Positions 49,121 to 60,825 of a DNA stretch of 64,000 nt are shown piece by piece (the stretch's first letter is position 1; each line of letters begins with the position of its first letter). Source of the DNA: Hyalella azteca. Its lineage: Eukaryota > Arthropoda > Malacostraca > Amphipoda > Hyalellidae. Made by a program: the position numbers and the translations under genes. The stretch spans positions 186,001 through 250,000 of the forward strand of contig NW_025930633.1 in the NCBI RefSeq assembly GCF_000764305.2. Reading direction: 5' to 3'. The notes beneath the pieces are model-generated. The model was not told the origin of the DNA. It was given only the letters and a program-made list of their open reading frames with translations, and did no database searches.

Positions 49121-51422
49121 CCACTATTATTCAAGAGAAAACTATCGGTGAACGATGGAAGGAAAGGCTCGTAAAATGACTGGACGTGCTCCTGTCGGTA
49201 AACCCGAAAGATTTACGGTAAGAATTTCCAAAGCTCATAAAACTGTCCATGCGTCGCGTCGGTAGTCACGAGTATCACTGATGATGTTATACGCAAGCCA
49301 AGTACCGTTGCATGTGGCTTGCATAAACAAAATTGAACCCAAACAGAGCTGAAGGAGAGGAAAATTTTCTATTGCAGCGTTGAAATTCGGACGTAAAGAA
49401 TCTAAGGTTAGATTAGTATATGCCGAGCCAGTCAAGTTTTTTCAACGGCATACCCATCAGCGATGCCTGGAATATAAAATAGCATCTTTTTAATTTAATC
49501 AATGGCCATAGTGAAATAAAAGCGACAAATTTACTATTTTCGTAAGTTTTGACAACATTCCTGGAAGAGAGGTAGGGCTTCTCAATGATTCATTTGAGCA
49601 AGGATCTCATTAATCAATAATTGTCATTATAAATAATACAATCTCATAATCACTTGACAATTAACGACGTGTTTAAAGCAACACAGTTTCACGTGTCCAT
49701 CTACGAGATCGTTGTCTTCCAATGTTTGATCAGTGGACCTAACCCTTATTAAGTTTATATATTTTCACAAACTACCCCCAGCCATCAAGAATTCAAACAT
49801 CCAAAAACGTATATTTAAAATAATAGTTTGAATGGAATATAAATATGGAGCATTCATTTCGCTTGCGGTGATCTGATGGACTAAATAAAGTGTTCGGTGT
49901 AATTACCGCAGATTTTTGTTATTTTTATCGTCAATTTAAATTAATATTTTTATTAAATCATGAAATAATCTTCACTATCTTTCCAAAAATAAAAATATAA
50001 TATAAATTCAAATGGTCATGATGAGAAATTCAGTATATTTATTCTGAGTAATTCAACAACATTCTAAAGGAGCAATTTAAACCGGTTTTACTGGTGTTAT
50101 GTGCTAACAGGTTCTTAACAGCTTCGAAATCGGGGATTGATGAAACAAAATACCGGGCATGATCTGAAGAATAAGGATACGGATAATCAAGATAATCTTT
50201 TAACCATGAATCTCAGCCGATTATCTGAATATCCAATATTATTGTTTAAAAACGTTGCGTTACCGTACTCCGATAACATTGCATGAAAAATATTATAAAG
50301 TTATATAATTCATACATAATTATTCATATAAATTCTGATCTGAATTTAATATATGCATTTAAGAAATGAATGAATTTTTTTCAACGAAAATTATTAGGGT
50401 ACGAAGTTTTCTCACAAGCTCTGAACTGAAGCTCCAATACAAACGAGTAAAACAATTTCAAAAAGGATATATAAAATTTAATTTAATTTAAAAAACACCT
50501 AAATACACGCTTATGAAGCCGCACATAAAGACAAAACATGTATTGGCATCAATGATTTGCCTCGTCCTCAATGTTAGGTCTCAACGAACAATGTTCGCTT
50601 CAACTCTCATTAATGGTTGATTTTTTTAATATGCACGGGAAAATAGCGCAAAGTGCGCTTTGTTGGGCAAAATTACTAATTTCTTCGGGAAAAACTGGGT
50701 TAGGATGACCAACACAACGACAAAAAATGCATCGCTATTAGGACTTTTGACAAATTCCCTCTCATTCCTCCGAGTGAATTAACGCGAAATATTATTAACG
50801 CGAAATATTCTCTGCAGCGAAATTTAGACCAACAGTGTAGTCTAAGTCAGCATGAAACACTGCCATTGCGCAGGTATCCGCAAAAATGTAACTTTGAAAA
50901 TTCAGAAGTTTAATCAAAATGTACGTAGGAAAAATGGTAGTTTCAGTAATGGTCAATTTTTTAATTATTATTTTTTTGTTATCTAAAACAGAGGATTATT
51001 TGAGTTATTTTTTCACGAATTATGAGATTGTCATGCTTAATTCAAAATTGATCTTGAATCCCATAGAAAAATGTTTGTGTATTTTGTTTGTAAAGTTGAT
51101 ATAGTTGACGAGTAATTGTGGCAAACCCCGAATTATTCTATACCTTAGCTTAGCTAGCTAACCGGAGCCACTTTAAACAAAAAAATTCCCAAAATTTTCT
51201 TGTATAGCCATTTTTTTCTTTTTTTAATTCTCCCACAAAAATAAAAAAAAATTCCCCAAATTTTCTTTTTTGAAGGTTCTTCAATTCTGTTGATTAAATG
51301 TTTTCATAATTTTATGAGTGATTTTAGAGAGTTGTTGACATTTATTCCTTAGTGATTTTTATATAAATATTCTATTTAATGATATAGTAATAATGAGAAA
51401 AAATAGTGATGTAGATAATCAC
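49121..51422. other. Non-coding, nothing recognised
   Basis: AT-rich with frames of 61-66 codons only. Confidence 0.5.
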
Positions 51423-51576
51423 TTTTTAGCTCATTTTCTCATTTATTGAAAAAAGGTACTATTGTGCTCGTCATGTCCGTCCATCCGTGACATCTCTTCG
51501 TGACGGACGGACGGACGGACGTGAGAAAATGCGCTCTCTGTCACTCATTGCAGTGAGTACTGATATAATTTTTTTT
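51423..51576 (+). mobile_element. Helentron-associated-like element (GTCY type), copy 5, with inverted microsatellite
   Basis: It has the usual ends (TTTTTAGCTCATTTTCTC and ACTCATTGCAGTGAGT). The middle is CCGTCCATCCGTGAC followed at once by GTGACGGACGGACGGACG, so part of the tract is inverted and could fold on itself. The GTCGAC segment is missing. Confidence 0.82.
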
Positions 51577-52551
51577 GTGATAGTGATTTTTGAAGTAAAT
51601 ATTGTAGAAAGTTGACAGGTCATAAAGTAATGCTTAAATCAATCCTATCCACATATTTTAGAACATTTTTCACAATATTTTATATAATGAAAGCGATAGA
51701 AAAATCTATTCACTGAATATAAATATCGGGAGTCTTTTCGAAAAATTTCTTGTCATTTGGTACTAAAAATTTACCAAGCTTGGAAATTGTATAAAAATAA
51801 TTTTAAATATTGCTAAACCAATTATCACGTCAGAAACAGTTGTTAGTGTTCAATTTCATCTGTTAAAAAGACAATCAAAAAGATTTAGCTGTAATTGCTT
51901 TTCTGTATATGAAGTGTTAATCAGTAATTATTCCTTTCACTAAAAGCAAAAACACAATTACTATATTTCGTTTACAGGTCATCAAAAGTGCCCAATTAAT
52001 TAACAGTGCAAAATGAAGAGAAATGATCATTATAGAAGTTGTTTCATTTTATAAATAAACTGGGTGGAACATAAAAAAAATTAGTATAAAAAATGCATCA
52101 GCGTTCTCACTTTAGTTTTATACTGCCACTTAAATTTAATAAGGTTCCTTCTTTCCAGCATATTCTTTCATCATAAATCATTTTTCACGAGTAGGCATAC
52201 CTTGAGTGTTTATGCAAATGCGACATTGAAAACAAAATTCTAGTTCTCACATAAAAGATTGTGCAACATGTGTACGTCACTAAGCCAAAAGACAAGTTTT
52301 CATATTAGGGACGCTAAAATCACTAAATATTCTAAAATATATTAAATAGAGTTGATTTATCTATGACTTTATATCATATCAACTTTCTGCAATAATCTTC
52401 TTAATAAATAACCTAAATAAATAATCACCTTAATAATATACCTAAATATAAAATAAATAATTACCTTAATAATATACCTAAATATATAACAAATAATTAC
52501 CTTAATTAAGTGTTTGAGAAGAGATCTCGTTATAGTTCTATCAGGTTTACC
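51577..52551. other. Non-coding, nothing recognised
   Basis: AT-rich with a loose repeat AATAATATACCTAAATAT at 52409-52500. Confidence 0.45.
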
Positions 52552-53167
52552 GCCCCAGTAATTGCTTTAAATTAAATAGCGCTAAGCCATCCTCGGTTGT
52601 AACAGCCCATTACCGGCACGATTCTAACTTCCCGGACCAATAATTTCCTGGAGTTCTTTCGACGAGAAAAGTAATGCTCAATTTACTAGAGGATCATCAG
52701 GCCAGTGCTGGGAGATATTAAGAGCGTCCATCTTCAGCTTCTTGCTCCAAACAAACGACCTCCGTGAAAGAGGCTTCAGCTTTGAAGCTTCATTGTGAAG
52801 CTCTGAAGCCATGGCCGCTACCATAAAGAAAAAGCCGCGTTTTTTATAGCTTAATTACAAATATAGTGAGTGGCTCGGCAAAAGTATTTGCTTATCTTTC
52901 CCATAAAAATTCACACACTGCTTCATTCAAAGTTAAACGCATTTTTCGTCGACAATATGGGCTCATCTTACATATACACATTCACACATTGCTTCATTTA
53001 AAGTCAAGTGAATGACTCGTCGACATTTTTATGATTATCTTTCACACTGTAGCAAATTTATAAAACCTTCATTGTGATTTTAGCTAAACAATGCTAGCAG
53101 TATCTATGTGTAAAGTTTTTTTAAGATAGCAAGGGGTGCACATTGTAGTACATACTCCCTCCAAATA
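52552..53167. repeat. Block X, first copy of a 615-bp near-identical pair
   Basis: Starts GCCCCAGTAATTGC and ends CTCCCTCCAAATAT. It matches 55111-55727 with about one substitution seen. It is GC-richer than its surroundings in the first half and contains a small minus-strand open frame (52678-52824). Confidence 0.93.
52678..52824 (-). CDS. Possible 48-residue small open reading frame in block X
   Basis: On the minus strand ATG at 52824 runs 48 codons to the TGA at 52680-52678. A second in-frame ATG (codon 5) lies in the vertebrate-style Kozak context GCGGCCATGG. Codons look balanced, with many Lys, Leu and Ser. There is no signal peptide and no recognisable family. The copy at 55383-55237 keeps the frame but has Val for Ala just before the second Met. 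Conservation may only reflect the near identity of the two blocks, so a functional peptide is unproven. It could equally be one exon of a longer gene or chance. Confidence 0.2.
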   Translation of the reverse strand: MVAAMASELHNEASKLKPLSRRSFVWSKKLKMDALNISQHWPDDPLVN

Positions 53168-53170
53168 TAA

Positions 53171-54926
53171 TTGAAAACACTGAACAGTTCACTTTTTTGC
53201 CAGGAGAAACTAATTAACAATAATGATTGATGACAATTATTGATTCAGGTTTAAGTTCCAAAATTCAAATAAGGGCATACAATAATATTATATAACAGTA
53301 ATATTATATAATATAATAATATATTATATATAATAATAGAATATATAATAATAATAAACTTCATCCGTGACTCTGACTTTAAATTACTGTCTTGACTAGA
53401 CGACGAAGAAAGGCAGAGACTATTAGACATTAACAATATTGATTCATAATTTCCATGTCATGTTTGGGTTGGACATTGAAGCCTAATCGACACGCGATCC
53501 AACACTGAGATGAAAACAAATATGAAAACTATCTCCAATAAACAATACTTATTTTGTATCTAATGCCACTATTAACGGTAACAATATTCTACAAACACAT
53601 GGTCGCACTCAAAACAACAATAACATTGAAAAAATTACCAACAACTAATATAGTGTGATTAAAATTAGAATTTCCAATCACAGCAATAACAATATTTTAA
53701 GAGAAATAACAATATGCCTTCTGTATGAAACGAAAACAACTCATACCCATGGGATAGTGTCACTAGACAATTGAAATTTTTTAGACGTCATAAATATTTT
53801 ACTATTTTACCTTCAGACATCTAACGGAACAATTAATCTAAAATCCGTACTCATATCAAACTCCGAAAGAAAAAATATAACTCAGTACTCACTGCAGTGA
53901 GTGACAGAGAGCGCATTTTCTCGTCGACGAAAACGTGAAGTCATGGACGGACGGACAGACAGACCGACGGACGGACAGACGGACAGACAGACGGACAGAC
54001 AGACGGACAGACAGACATGGCGAGCACAATAGTGCATTTTTTCCATAAATGAGAAAATGCACAAAAAAGAGACGACTTCATGTTCAGATTGAGAAAAACT
54101 CCGATATTTTATGTATACTGCGCAAATGACTTTCGAAGCATTTCAGTTCTCAGCATGACAGTAATTATTCATGCCCATGGATAAGTGAAATGATCAACGA
54201 TAGCTGCTTATTTAGAGGCTGACACAGCAATTACGAAGCAGATTTGCTAACGCATCGTCCTGCGTTTTTACAGGTATTTGCAAAGTCCGTCACAGAATTT
54301 AGAATTACATCGAATATATACCATTTTCTGAATTCAGTGACGCAAGTAGAAATTGTATGTAATAAGTAAATTTCTACGTTTCAATTAGTTAAGGGAAGTC
54401 TGAGTTAATTGAAAATCAAAAGTTTCCAGATTAGTGCAAATTAAGAGAAAAAATATTGCTGGCCATATATACATTATTTTTATTTACTTTTTTTACCATG
54501 TCTAAATAACATTCATAATAAGCGGACATAATCTATTCATTATTCGGATTAAATTACGATTAATTATAATGAATTACACCATTATTGTGGATTTCACTTT
54601 ACTTCTAACGGATCGCTAAACCAACATATCAATAAATAGGTTCCTTTTTTTAACAGCAAAGTAGCATTGGAACCTCCTGCTGAAAAGCATCAATAACCAA
54701 GCTTTTTTCCGCGAATAAATCATCTTCTATTTTATCTTTTCTTATTTTTTCCGTTGTTCCTTTAGCTAAACATGAACAAAGAGTTGCTCATTCTTTGTGG
54801 CCCACACAAAAGCAACAAATCAAGCATGTTTTTCCCCTATAAATTTATGAGCAAACTCTGAGGTTTCCCCAGAGACGAGCTTCATAGAAGAGAATTACAT
54901 GGACATTCCCATAAGTTCAAGCAGCG
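53171..54926. repeat. Block Y, paralogous or allelic to 62538-64000
   Basis: It aligns from TTGAAAACACTGAACAG to CAAGCAGCG. Most of it is visibly diverged (many substitutions and indels, plus an inserted element at 53870-54068). The last 297 bases (54630-54926) differ at only about three positions from 63704-64000. An AT-rich tract at 53278-53358 is absent from the other copy. No gene recognised. Confidence 0.88.
53870..54068 (-). mobile_element. Helentron-associated-like element (GTCY type), copy 6, with a related empty site
   Basis: The longest copy, with about twenty GACGGACA/GACAGACG units. The ends are ATATAACTCAG and GAGAAAATGCACAAAA. The matching position in block Y' (about 63134-63140, an A-run) lacks the element, which marks its insertion site within A residues. 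The 60-codon frame at 53882-54064 is a translation of the tract. Confidence 0.9.
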
Positions 54927-55110
54927 AGGGAGCCTCATTTCTGCTTTGAAGCTAATGACAATAGTTTATTTGCCTCAGAAAATATTGAAATGTCATAAAA
55001 AAATTTATTTAACGCTATTATGGCTTCAGTTTTTTTAGCTCAATTAATACTGAAGAAAGTTTCAGATCGATAAAAGAATGCTGTTAGAACAAAAATCTCG
55101 ATGACAACTN
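54927..55110. other. Tail of block Y, ending in a single N
   Basis: Non-coding. The N at 55110 marks a join. What follows is a second copy of block X. Confidence 0.7.
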
Positions 55111-55727
55111 GCCCCAGTAATTGCTTTAAATTAAATAGCGCTAAGCCATCCTCGGTTGTAACAGCCCATTACCGGCACGATTCTAACTTCCCGGACCAAT
55201 AATTTCCTGGAGTTCTTTCGACGAGAAAAGTAATGCTCAATTTACTAGAGGATCATCAGGCCAGTGCTGGGAGATATTAAGAGCGTCCATCTTCAGCTTC
55301 TTGCTCCAAACAAACGACCTCCGTGAAAGAGGCTTCAGCTTTGAAGCTTCATTGTGAAGCTCTGAAGCCATGACCGCTACCATAAAGAAAAAGCCGCGTT
55401 TTTTATAGCTTAATTACAAATATAGTGAGTGGCTCGGCAAAAGTATTTGCTTATCTTTCCCATAAAAATTCACACACTGCTTCATTCAAAGTTAAACGCA
55501 TTTTTCGTCGACAATATGGGCTCATCTTACATATACACATTCACACATTGCTTCATTTAAAGTCAAGTGAATGACTCGTCGACATTTTTATGATTATCTT
55601 TCACACTGTAGCAAATTTATAAAACCTTCATTGTGATTTTAGCTAAACAATGCTAGCAGTATCTATGTGTAAAGTTTTTTTAAGATAGCAAGGGGTGCAC
55701 ATTGTAGTACATACTCCCTCCAAATAT
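55111..55727. repeat. Block X', second copy, starting directly after the N
   Basis: Matches 52552-53167. After CTCCCTCCAAATAT the sequences part company completely (53168 against 55728). Confidence 0.93.
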
Positions 55728-56367
55728 GTTATAGGTTCAATTTTATTTACTTTGTGTTAAATTTTATGTCATGTAATTTACAAGACTCAAAATAATAAAA
55801 TTGATTACGTAAAAAATAATTTACTTCTATGTGCCAATCTATACTCGCGTCGTGAACGGCCAATCATATGTTGCACATTTCAACAGCTCTAATAGCGTAT
55901 TGTCACCTCGTACTCTATTTTACAGAAGTCTTGCAATTCCTTACCTTGCAACAGGCTGACCTTCATGCATTCTGTTTACCTTTTGAATTATAATCAGACT
56001 TATTATTTGTTCAAATTACTCACTTGTTCAACCATTTTTAATTCTACATGTACTTGAACATCCATTGACGTAACTATTGTTGATCTACAGCACGCGGGAA
56101 ATGATTACATGAACATTTAGTTCTTTGTCGCATGTAATATCTTTACCTCCGTAGTATATAAATAATGATTAAATCGAATCTTTTTATTGTTGTGAAATAT
56201 TACGCAAAGATTTATTAATTTCTTAATTAATAACTGGTACGCTAGGCTTTTATTCAATTATTCAGTTTGATTTCATTTCATGTGTGAAATAATTTCTTTG
56301 CATTATGTAGACAATTTATTTATAACGTTATCTATAAGATGAAAGACGTGAGGGAGCAAGACGCGAA
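55728..56367. other. Non-coding, nothing recognised
   Basis: AT-rich, with no frame or repeat of note. Confidence 0.45.
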
Positions 56368-56736
56368 TTAAATGATATTTTAATTTAGTTTTAAAATTAG
56401 AGAACTGGAAATTTGACACAATCAACAGAAATTTGGTGTTTGTCATTAATTTTAATTTAGTTTTAAATACGAGAACTGGAAATTTGACACAATCAACAGA
56501 AATTTGCTGTGTATCATTAATTTTAATTTAGTTTTAGATACGAGAACTGGAAATTTGACACAATCAACAGAAATTTGGTGTTTATCATTAATTTTAATTT
56601 AGTTTTAGATACAAGAACTGGAAATTTGACACAATCAACAGAAATTTGGTGTTTGCCATTAATTTTAATTTAGTTTTAAATATGAGAACTGGAAATTTGA
56701 CACAATCAACAGAAATTTGGTGTTTGCCATCAATTA
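56368..56736. repeat. 72-bp minisatellite, five units
   Basis: Units read TTTTAATTTAGTTTTA, then GAGAACTGGAAATTTGAC, ACAATCAACAGAAATTTG and GTGTTTGTCATTAA. Units differ by a few substitutions. Non-coding. Confidence 0.95.
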
Positions 56737-58039
56737 TTCTGGTCTACTAAGCTTAAACCAAAGCTGGTTCCACGCGAACAACTCTCACTAACGATGCAAT
56801 CACCGCTACCGGTGGCCAGCAGTAATTGTCTACATGAAAACCTCGTCCATCACCAATCTCAATCCATTCATTTGTTCACCACTAAAAATGCAATGATTTT
56901 GTTTTTATATGCTAATTTTTCCGACGATATAAAAGCGGTCAAAATTTTCAACTCATGCAATTTAAAAGCCTTTGCATATTAATTGCCGTTGCTTTAGGTA
57001 AGACTATATCAAATGAAATTTTGCAATTAAAAGTGTTAAATAATGTAAACAAAAATTATTGTATAGCTAATTGAACTGAAAAAAAATCGTGTTAATGAAT
57101 TGTGGGTTCAATCAAAACCTTAGAACGACGTTAAATATTATGCAATGGATGAAAAATGCATCATTCGAAGTATGGATTGCACTTTGCCGGAACCTCGCCT
57201 CACACGAGACCCAAGGAGCGCTGTACCGCACAACCTCACTCCGCGAGCGCCACTGGCAGACTAAGACTGACTGACTCTTGTTCTCAATATCAAGTGCACG
57301 CAAAAAATGCAGCCTCAGAAGACATAGCTATCGAAAAGTCTTTCAAGTTATAATACAGACTGAGTGCGATATCACCTTCTGGTTTCTTTCCAATTTCCCA
57401 AGCACTTTTATCCAATATTGTTTCACTTCAGCTTCAAGAGAGACAATTCTGAGATATAACATGAAGCTTTTTATCCAACAATCGATCCAGCGTCGCTGAG
57501 TTATCGCCGAGACTTTCATTAGCTAAATCAAACATTGGAATTTCGATATCTATTTTCCGCGCTGTAACGTTCAAAGACCGGAGATTCGTATGGAATTTAC
57601 ATGTCCACTTTCCTCATTTTGGATCAAATGCAACTTCCTTCAAATTGTTGTACATGATAGGGAAATTAATTAACAATGTAATAAAAACGAACCTAGACTT
57701 TATTCTACTTAGGAATTTATTTGTGATGAGAATTAGCTAACTTGTTTGGCATTACCCACTGCAGTGTCGTAATAAAACTTACACATATTTACAGTGACTT
57801 AAGATATTGGCTTGAGATTGTTTTAGGCCTCATTTATTAGCAGCAAGTGTATGTTCTTCGTATAAAAAATAAACAATAGACATACGTGCAATGATTACTT
57901 CTATTTTATGCACGTTTGATTAAAGACCAAAGCATGTTTTTGATTAATAATCTTCTTATTCGTTTTTTTTTTCAATGAGTCGAACAAAATTTCTTGCTGG
58001 CGCCGGGAAATCAAAAAGCAGGTTACCAAATGCCTTACT
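56737..58039. other. Non-coding, with a small GC-richer patch
   Basis: 57165-57275 is GC-richer and open in several frames on both strands (61-65 codons) without family resemblance. Possibly decayed coding DNA. Unassigned. Confidence 0.4.
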
Positions 58040-58440
58040 GATGAAACGAGACGTTTCGAAAATACTATTATCATTATCAAGCAGGTGAAAGCTTTGCAAC
58101 ACTTGGAATTGAACTTTTGGAAATGATAGTAGTACAAATCAAGGGTATTGTGGATGCAGTTTGGAATCTAAGCTTAAAAATTACTCTGAAAATAGTTTCA
58201 GCGTCCATACGTACCTGTAGTTTGGAGGTTGATAGCTGGAGACTCGTTCTTGATAATGAGGGCCTCAGCTCTTGATAATAAGGGCCTAAACTCTTGATAA
58301 TGAGGGCCTCAGCTCTTGATAATGAGGGCCTCAGCTATCGCCAGTCTCGATGGGTCGGAGCACCGCATAACTATGCTGGTGCAGGCCTCCAATGTCGCTC
58401 GGGTGATGGTCTCATTGTGAACCTCCCGCATATTAGGAAC
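58040..58440 (-). pseudogene. Retroelement C-terminal fragment with internal 22-bp expansion, plus tail
   Basis: On the minus strand ATG at 58431 starts MREVHNETITRATLEAC, followed by SDPSRLAIAEALIIK, then a stop inside a 22-bp repeat. After the repeat the original frame resumes as ALIIKNESPAINLQTTG and ends at the TGA at 58200-58198. The order H-N-x-x-ITR, SDPxRLxIxEALII, P-x-INxQTTG matches the fragment at 36 kb (EPDYNRLQIMEA, LI, P-x-LNxQTTG), so both come from the same kind of retroelement, probably Penelope-like. Some 110 bases past the stop comes the tail CTTGATAATGATAATAG, then TTCGAAACG, also found at 30 kb. Truncated at its 5' side. Confidence 0.65.
58249..58336. repeat. 22-bp tandem repeat, four units, inside retroelement coding DNA
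   Basis: CTTGATAATGAGGGCCTCAGCT four times, one unit carrying three substitutions. On the minus strand the unit encodes EALIIK plus one extra base, so each repeat shifts the frame and creates a TGA. Confidence 0.95.
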
Positions 58441-60667
58441 TGAAAAGGAACAAAGTATTGTAAAAATACTATATGCATGCATGTCAGTACAAGTTAGCTG
58501 TATTACTTCTTTTTCGGATAAGGAAAGAATGAAGTGATTTATTTCGTACTCGTGTTGCCATCCATCTTAAAATTATCTTACGTTGCCGATTAAGTCAGAT
58601 GCTTGGATCCTTTAAAATGTTAACTGAATATTTTTCGTAAAATAATGCAATAAAGTAAACTCGATTTCTTTTATTGTATTATTGTAATATTTACTTCTAA
58701 ATGTAATTAATGAAAATAATTGCACACATTTACAACTTTGCAGCAAGAATCATATCATCCAAAACCTATTTTATCTATCATTCATTCTTAACCTTTACAA
58801 ATAAATGATATTTCAACTAATTATCATCGCTAAAATTTCCATCTTAATGTTTAATAACATTTTCAGTTTATCACTCCTATTGGGAACATGTCCAGATAAC
58901 AGAAGTCGTGCCTGTAACCATGCAGCACAATCCCGATATTTGCTTCCATTATCGAATATTTATTTCACCTGCGGAAGCTCGTCACGCATCTCGCGCATTG
59001 TCCCTTCAAAAAAATGCATCCTGTTTTCGGGCGCATTTGCATTCACGGCGCTGCAACCATTATGACACCGTCGTGCGCATTCTGCTTCTCCCTTGGCCAA
59101 TAAATAATCGAAATTTTTTTCTGTTGGAATTTATTTTTTTGTTCGAGCTTCTGAGGATTATTTGATATATCAGATATGGGCTTTTATTAATAATCGTAAT
59201 TTTTTGCATTAGACGTCATACCTTAAATACTTTAAATTTAAAAAATTTATTTTGTGATGGGTTTGAAGAACAATATGAGATTGACAGATATAAACATTTC
59301 AATATTCGCATGTAAAAAAAATTTTAACGACATATTTTTTTAATATTTCATTACAGAAAATGTACTCCAAAGAATAATATCTCGATGAATTATTCATTCG
59401 CTACTCAAAGCGCCTTCGTGGTTTGAAATATTATCGGTAAATAATAATTGATGAGCTTTGATAAACGGTCAACGAACAATTCATAAGCCTAATTATTAGA
59501 TTAGGAAACGAATTATCGTTTTTGAATAGAAGTGTTGGCCCCAATTGAATTTTGAATTCAAATGACAATCAAATGTTGCTATCTAACGTCCATTGAAATG
59601 GAATGTGCAGGTTAATTTTATAATTAAATAATAGTTATTATACGATTTCAATTTTGTAATTAATATAACAGCTTCAGGTCGCGGGTCATCATTTGCATGG
59701 CAATTATCTCATGATAATTGCCATGATTGCGGCGTTAGTGTCAGTGGAGTTCACTTTGAAAAATTATTTGGAAAATAAATACTCGTAGAATAATGAAAAA
59801 ATGTAACAGGTAAGAGTTTAAAATGTCAGAAAGAGTCTAGGAATACCGACAGGAGCTATGTGATCGCAATCATCTGTGCACAATGCACAAAATTATGAAT
59901 TAAAAAAAAATACCTTGCAATCAAGAAGCTAAATCATGAATAGGAAGAAACATTAGGATTTTGTAAACGCTTCATGACTGAAATTTTATACTGTTCAACA
60001 GAACTCATAAATGAACTTCTTTCATATGCGTGGAGGTCGCTCATAATTTTGAAATGATTCTTCAGTGAAGAGTCATTTCTGCGTGTGAAATTAAACCTGA
60101 AATTTTGGCTCAACGGAAAGTTTTGAATTTGCATAATGACCACAAAAACGACGGCTTAACGAAGAGTGAGTGTTTCAGGGCATGGTTTGCATCCAAAAGT
60201 CTAATTAGCGATTATTCAATAATTTTTAATTAGATAACAAGTTCATCTCTTCAAAGCGAGCCCATCGTTAGTTGTTAATTTAAAGGGGTTAATTAATACG
60301 CAACGTATTCCAATATCTTCATTACAGTAATTAAATTATCTCAAAATTTTGTTTTCACAGATTCGGTCTCACAATGAGATCTTAAAAATTACTTATTCAA
60401 TAAAATCAATAACTATTGAAACTCCTTAACTATTAAATGTGAGTTCTTTACCTATTCTTGATGTAAGTAAGATGTAAGTTTTGGCTTATGATGTAAGTTT
60501 GATGGCTTATATACTACAAATATAAACAAGCAACAATGTTGAGCCTTTTAATATGAAGCCCTCCGTGCATAACCCCTAGTGCTATACAAAATCTCAACCA
60601 GAAATATGTGTACGTTTTGATAACTGAATAAAAATAAAGTCATTTAATAATACTAAATGTATGTTAA
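58441..60667. other. Non-coding, with one half of a diverged duplicate
   Basis: 58486-58640 aligns with 60668-60825 (shared GTTGCCGATTAAGTC, GCTTGGATC, GTTAACTG). A perfect 13-bp hairpin lies at 59696-59725 (CATGGCAATTATC, loop TCAT). A GC-richer patch at 58890-59085 is open in two plus frames (85-86 codons) without known family. Confidence 0.5.
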
Positions 60668-60825
60668 CATTACAAGTTTGCCGTCTTACTTCTTTTTTTA
60701 TAAAGGAATTACCATTTTGTACTCGAGTTTTCATCCATCTTGAAATCATCGCACGTTGCCGATTAAGTCTGAAGCTTGGATCGTTTAAAAAAGTTAACTG
60801 TATATATTTAGTAAATATAACGAAA
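60668..60825. repeat. Diverged duplicate of 58486-58640
   Basis: Direct orientation, with many substitutions. Neither copy has a clear reading frame or transposon ends. The 101-codon minus frame at 60594-60899 spans it and is not recognised. Confidence 0.7.

Noticed and set aside
58020..58060. CTGATGA followed by a short inverted repeat and CGAAA, hammerhead ribozyme-like
   Set aside because: Spacing between the core CTGATGA and GAAA does not give a canonical stem II and the partner stems are not visible.
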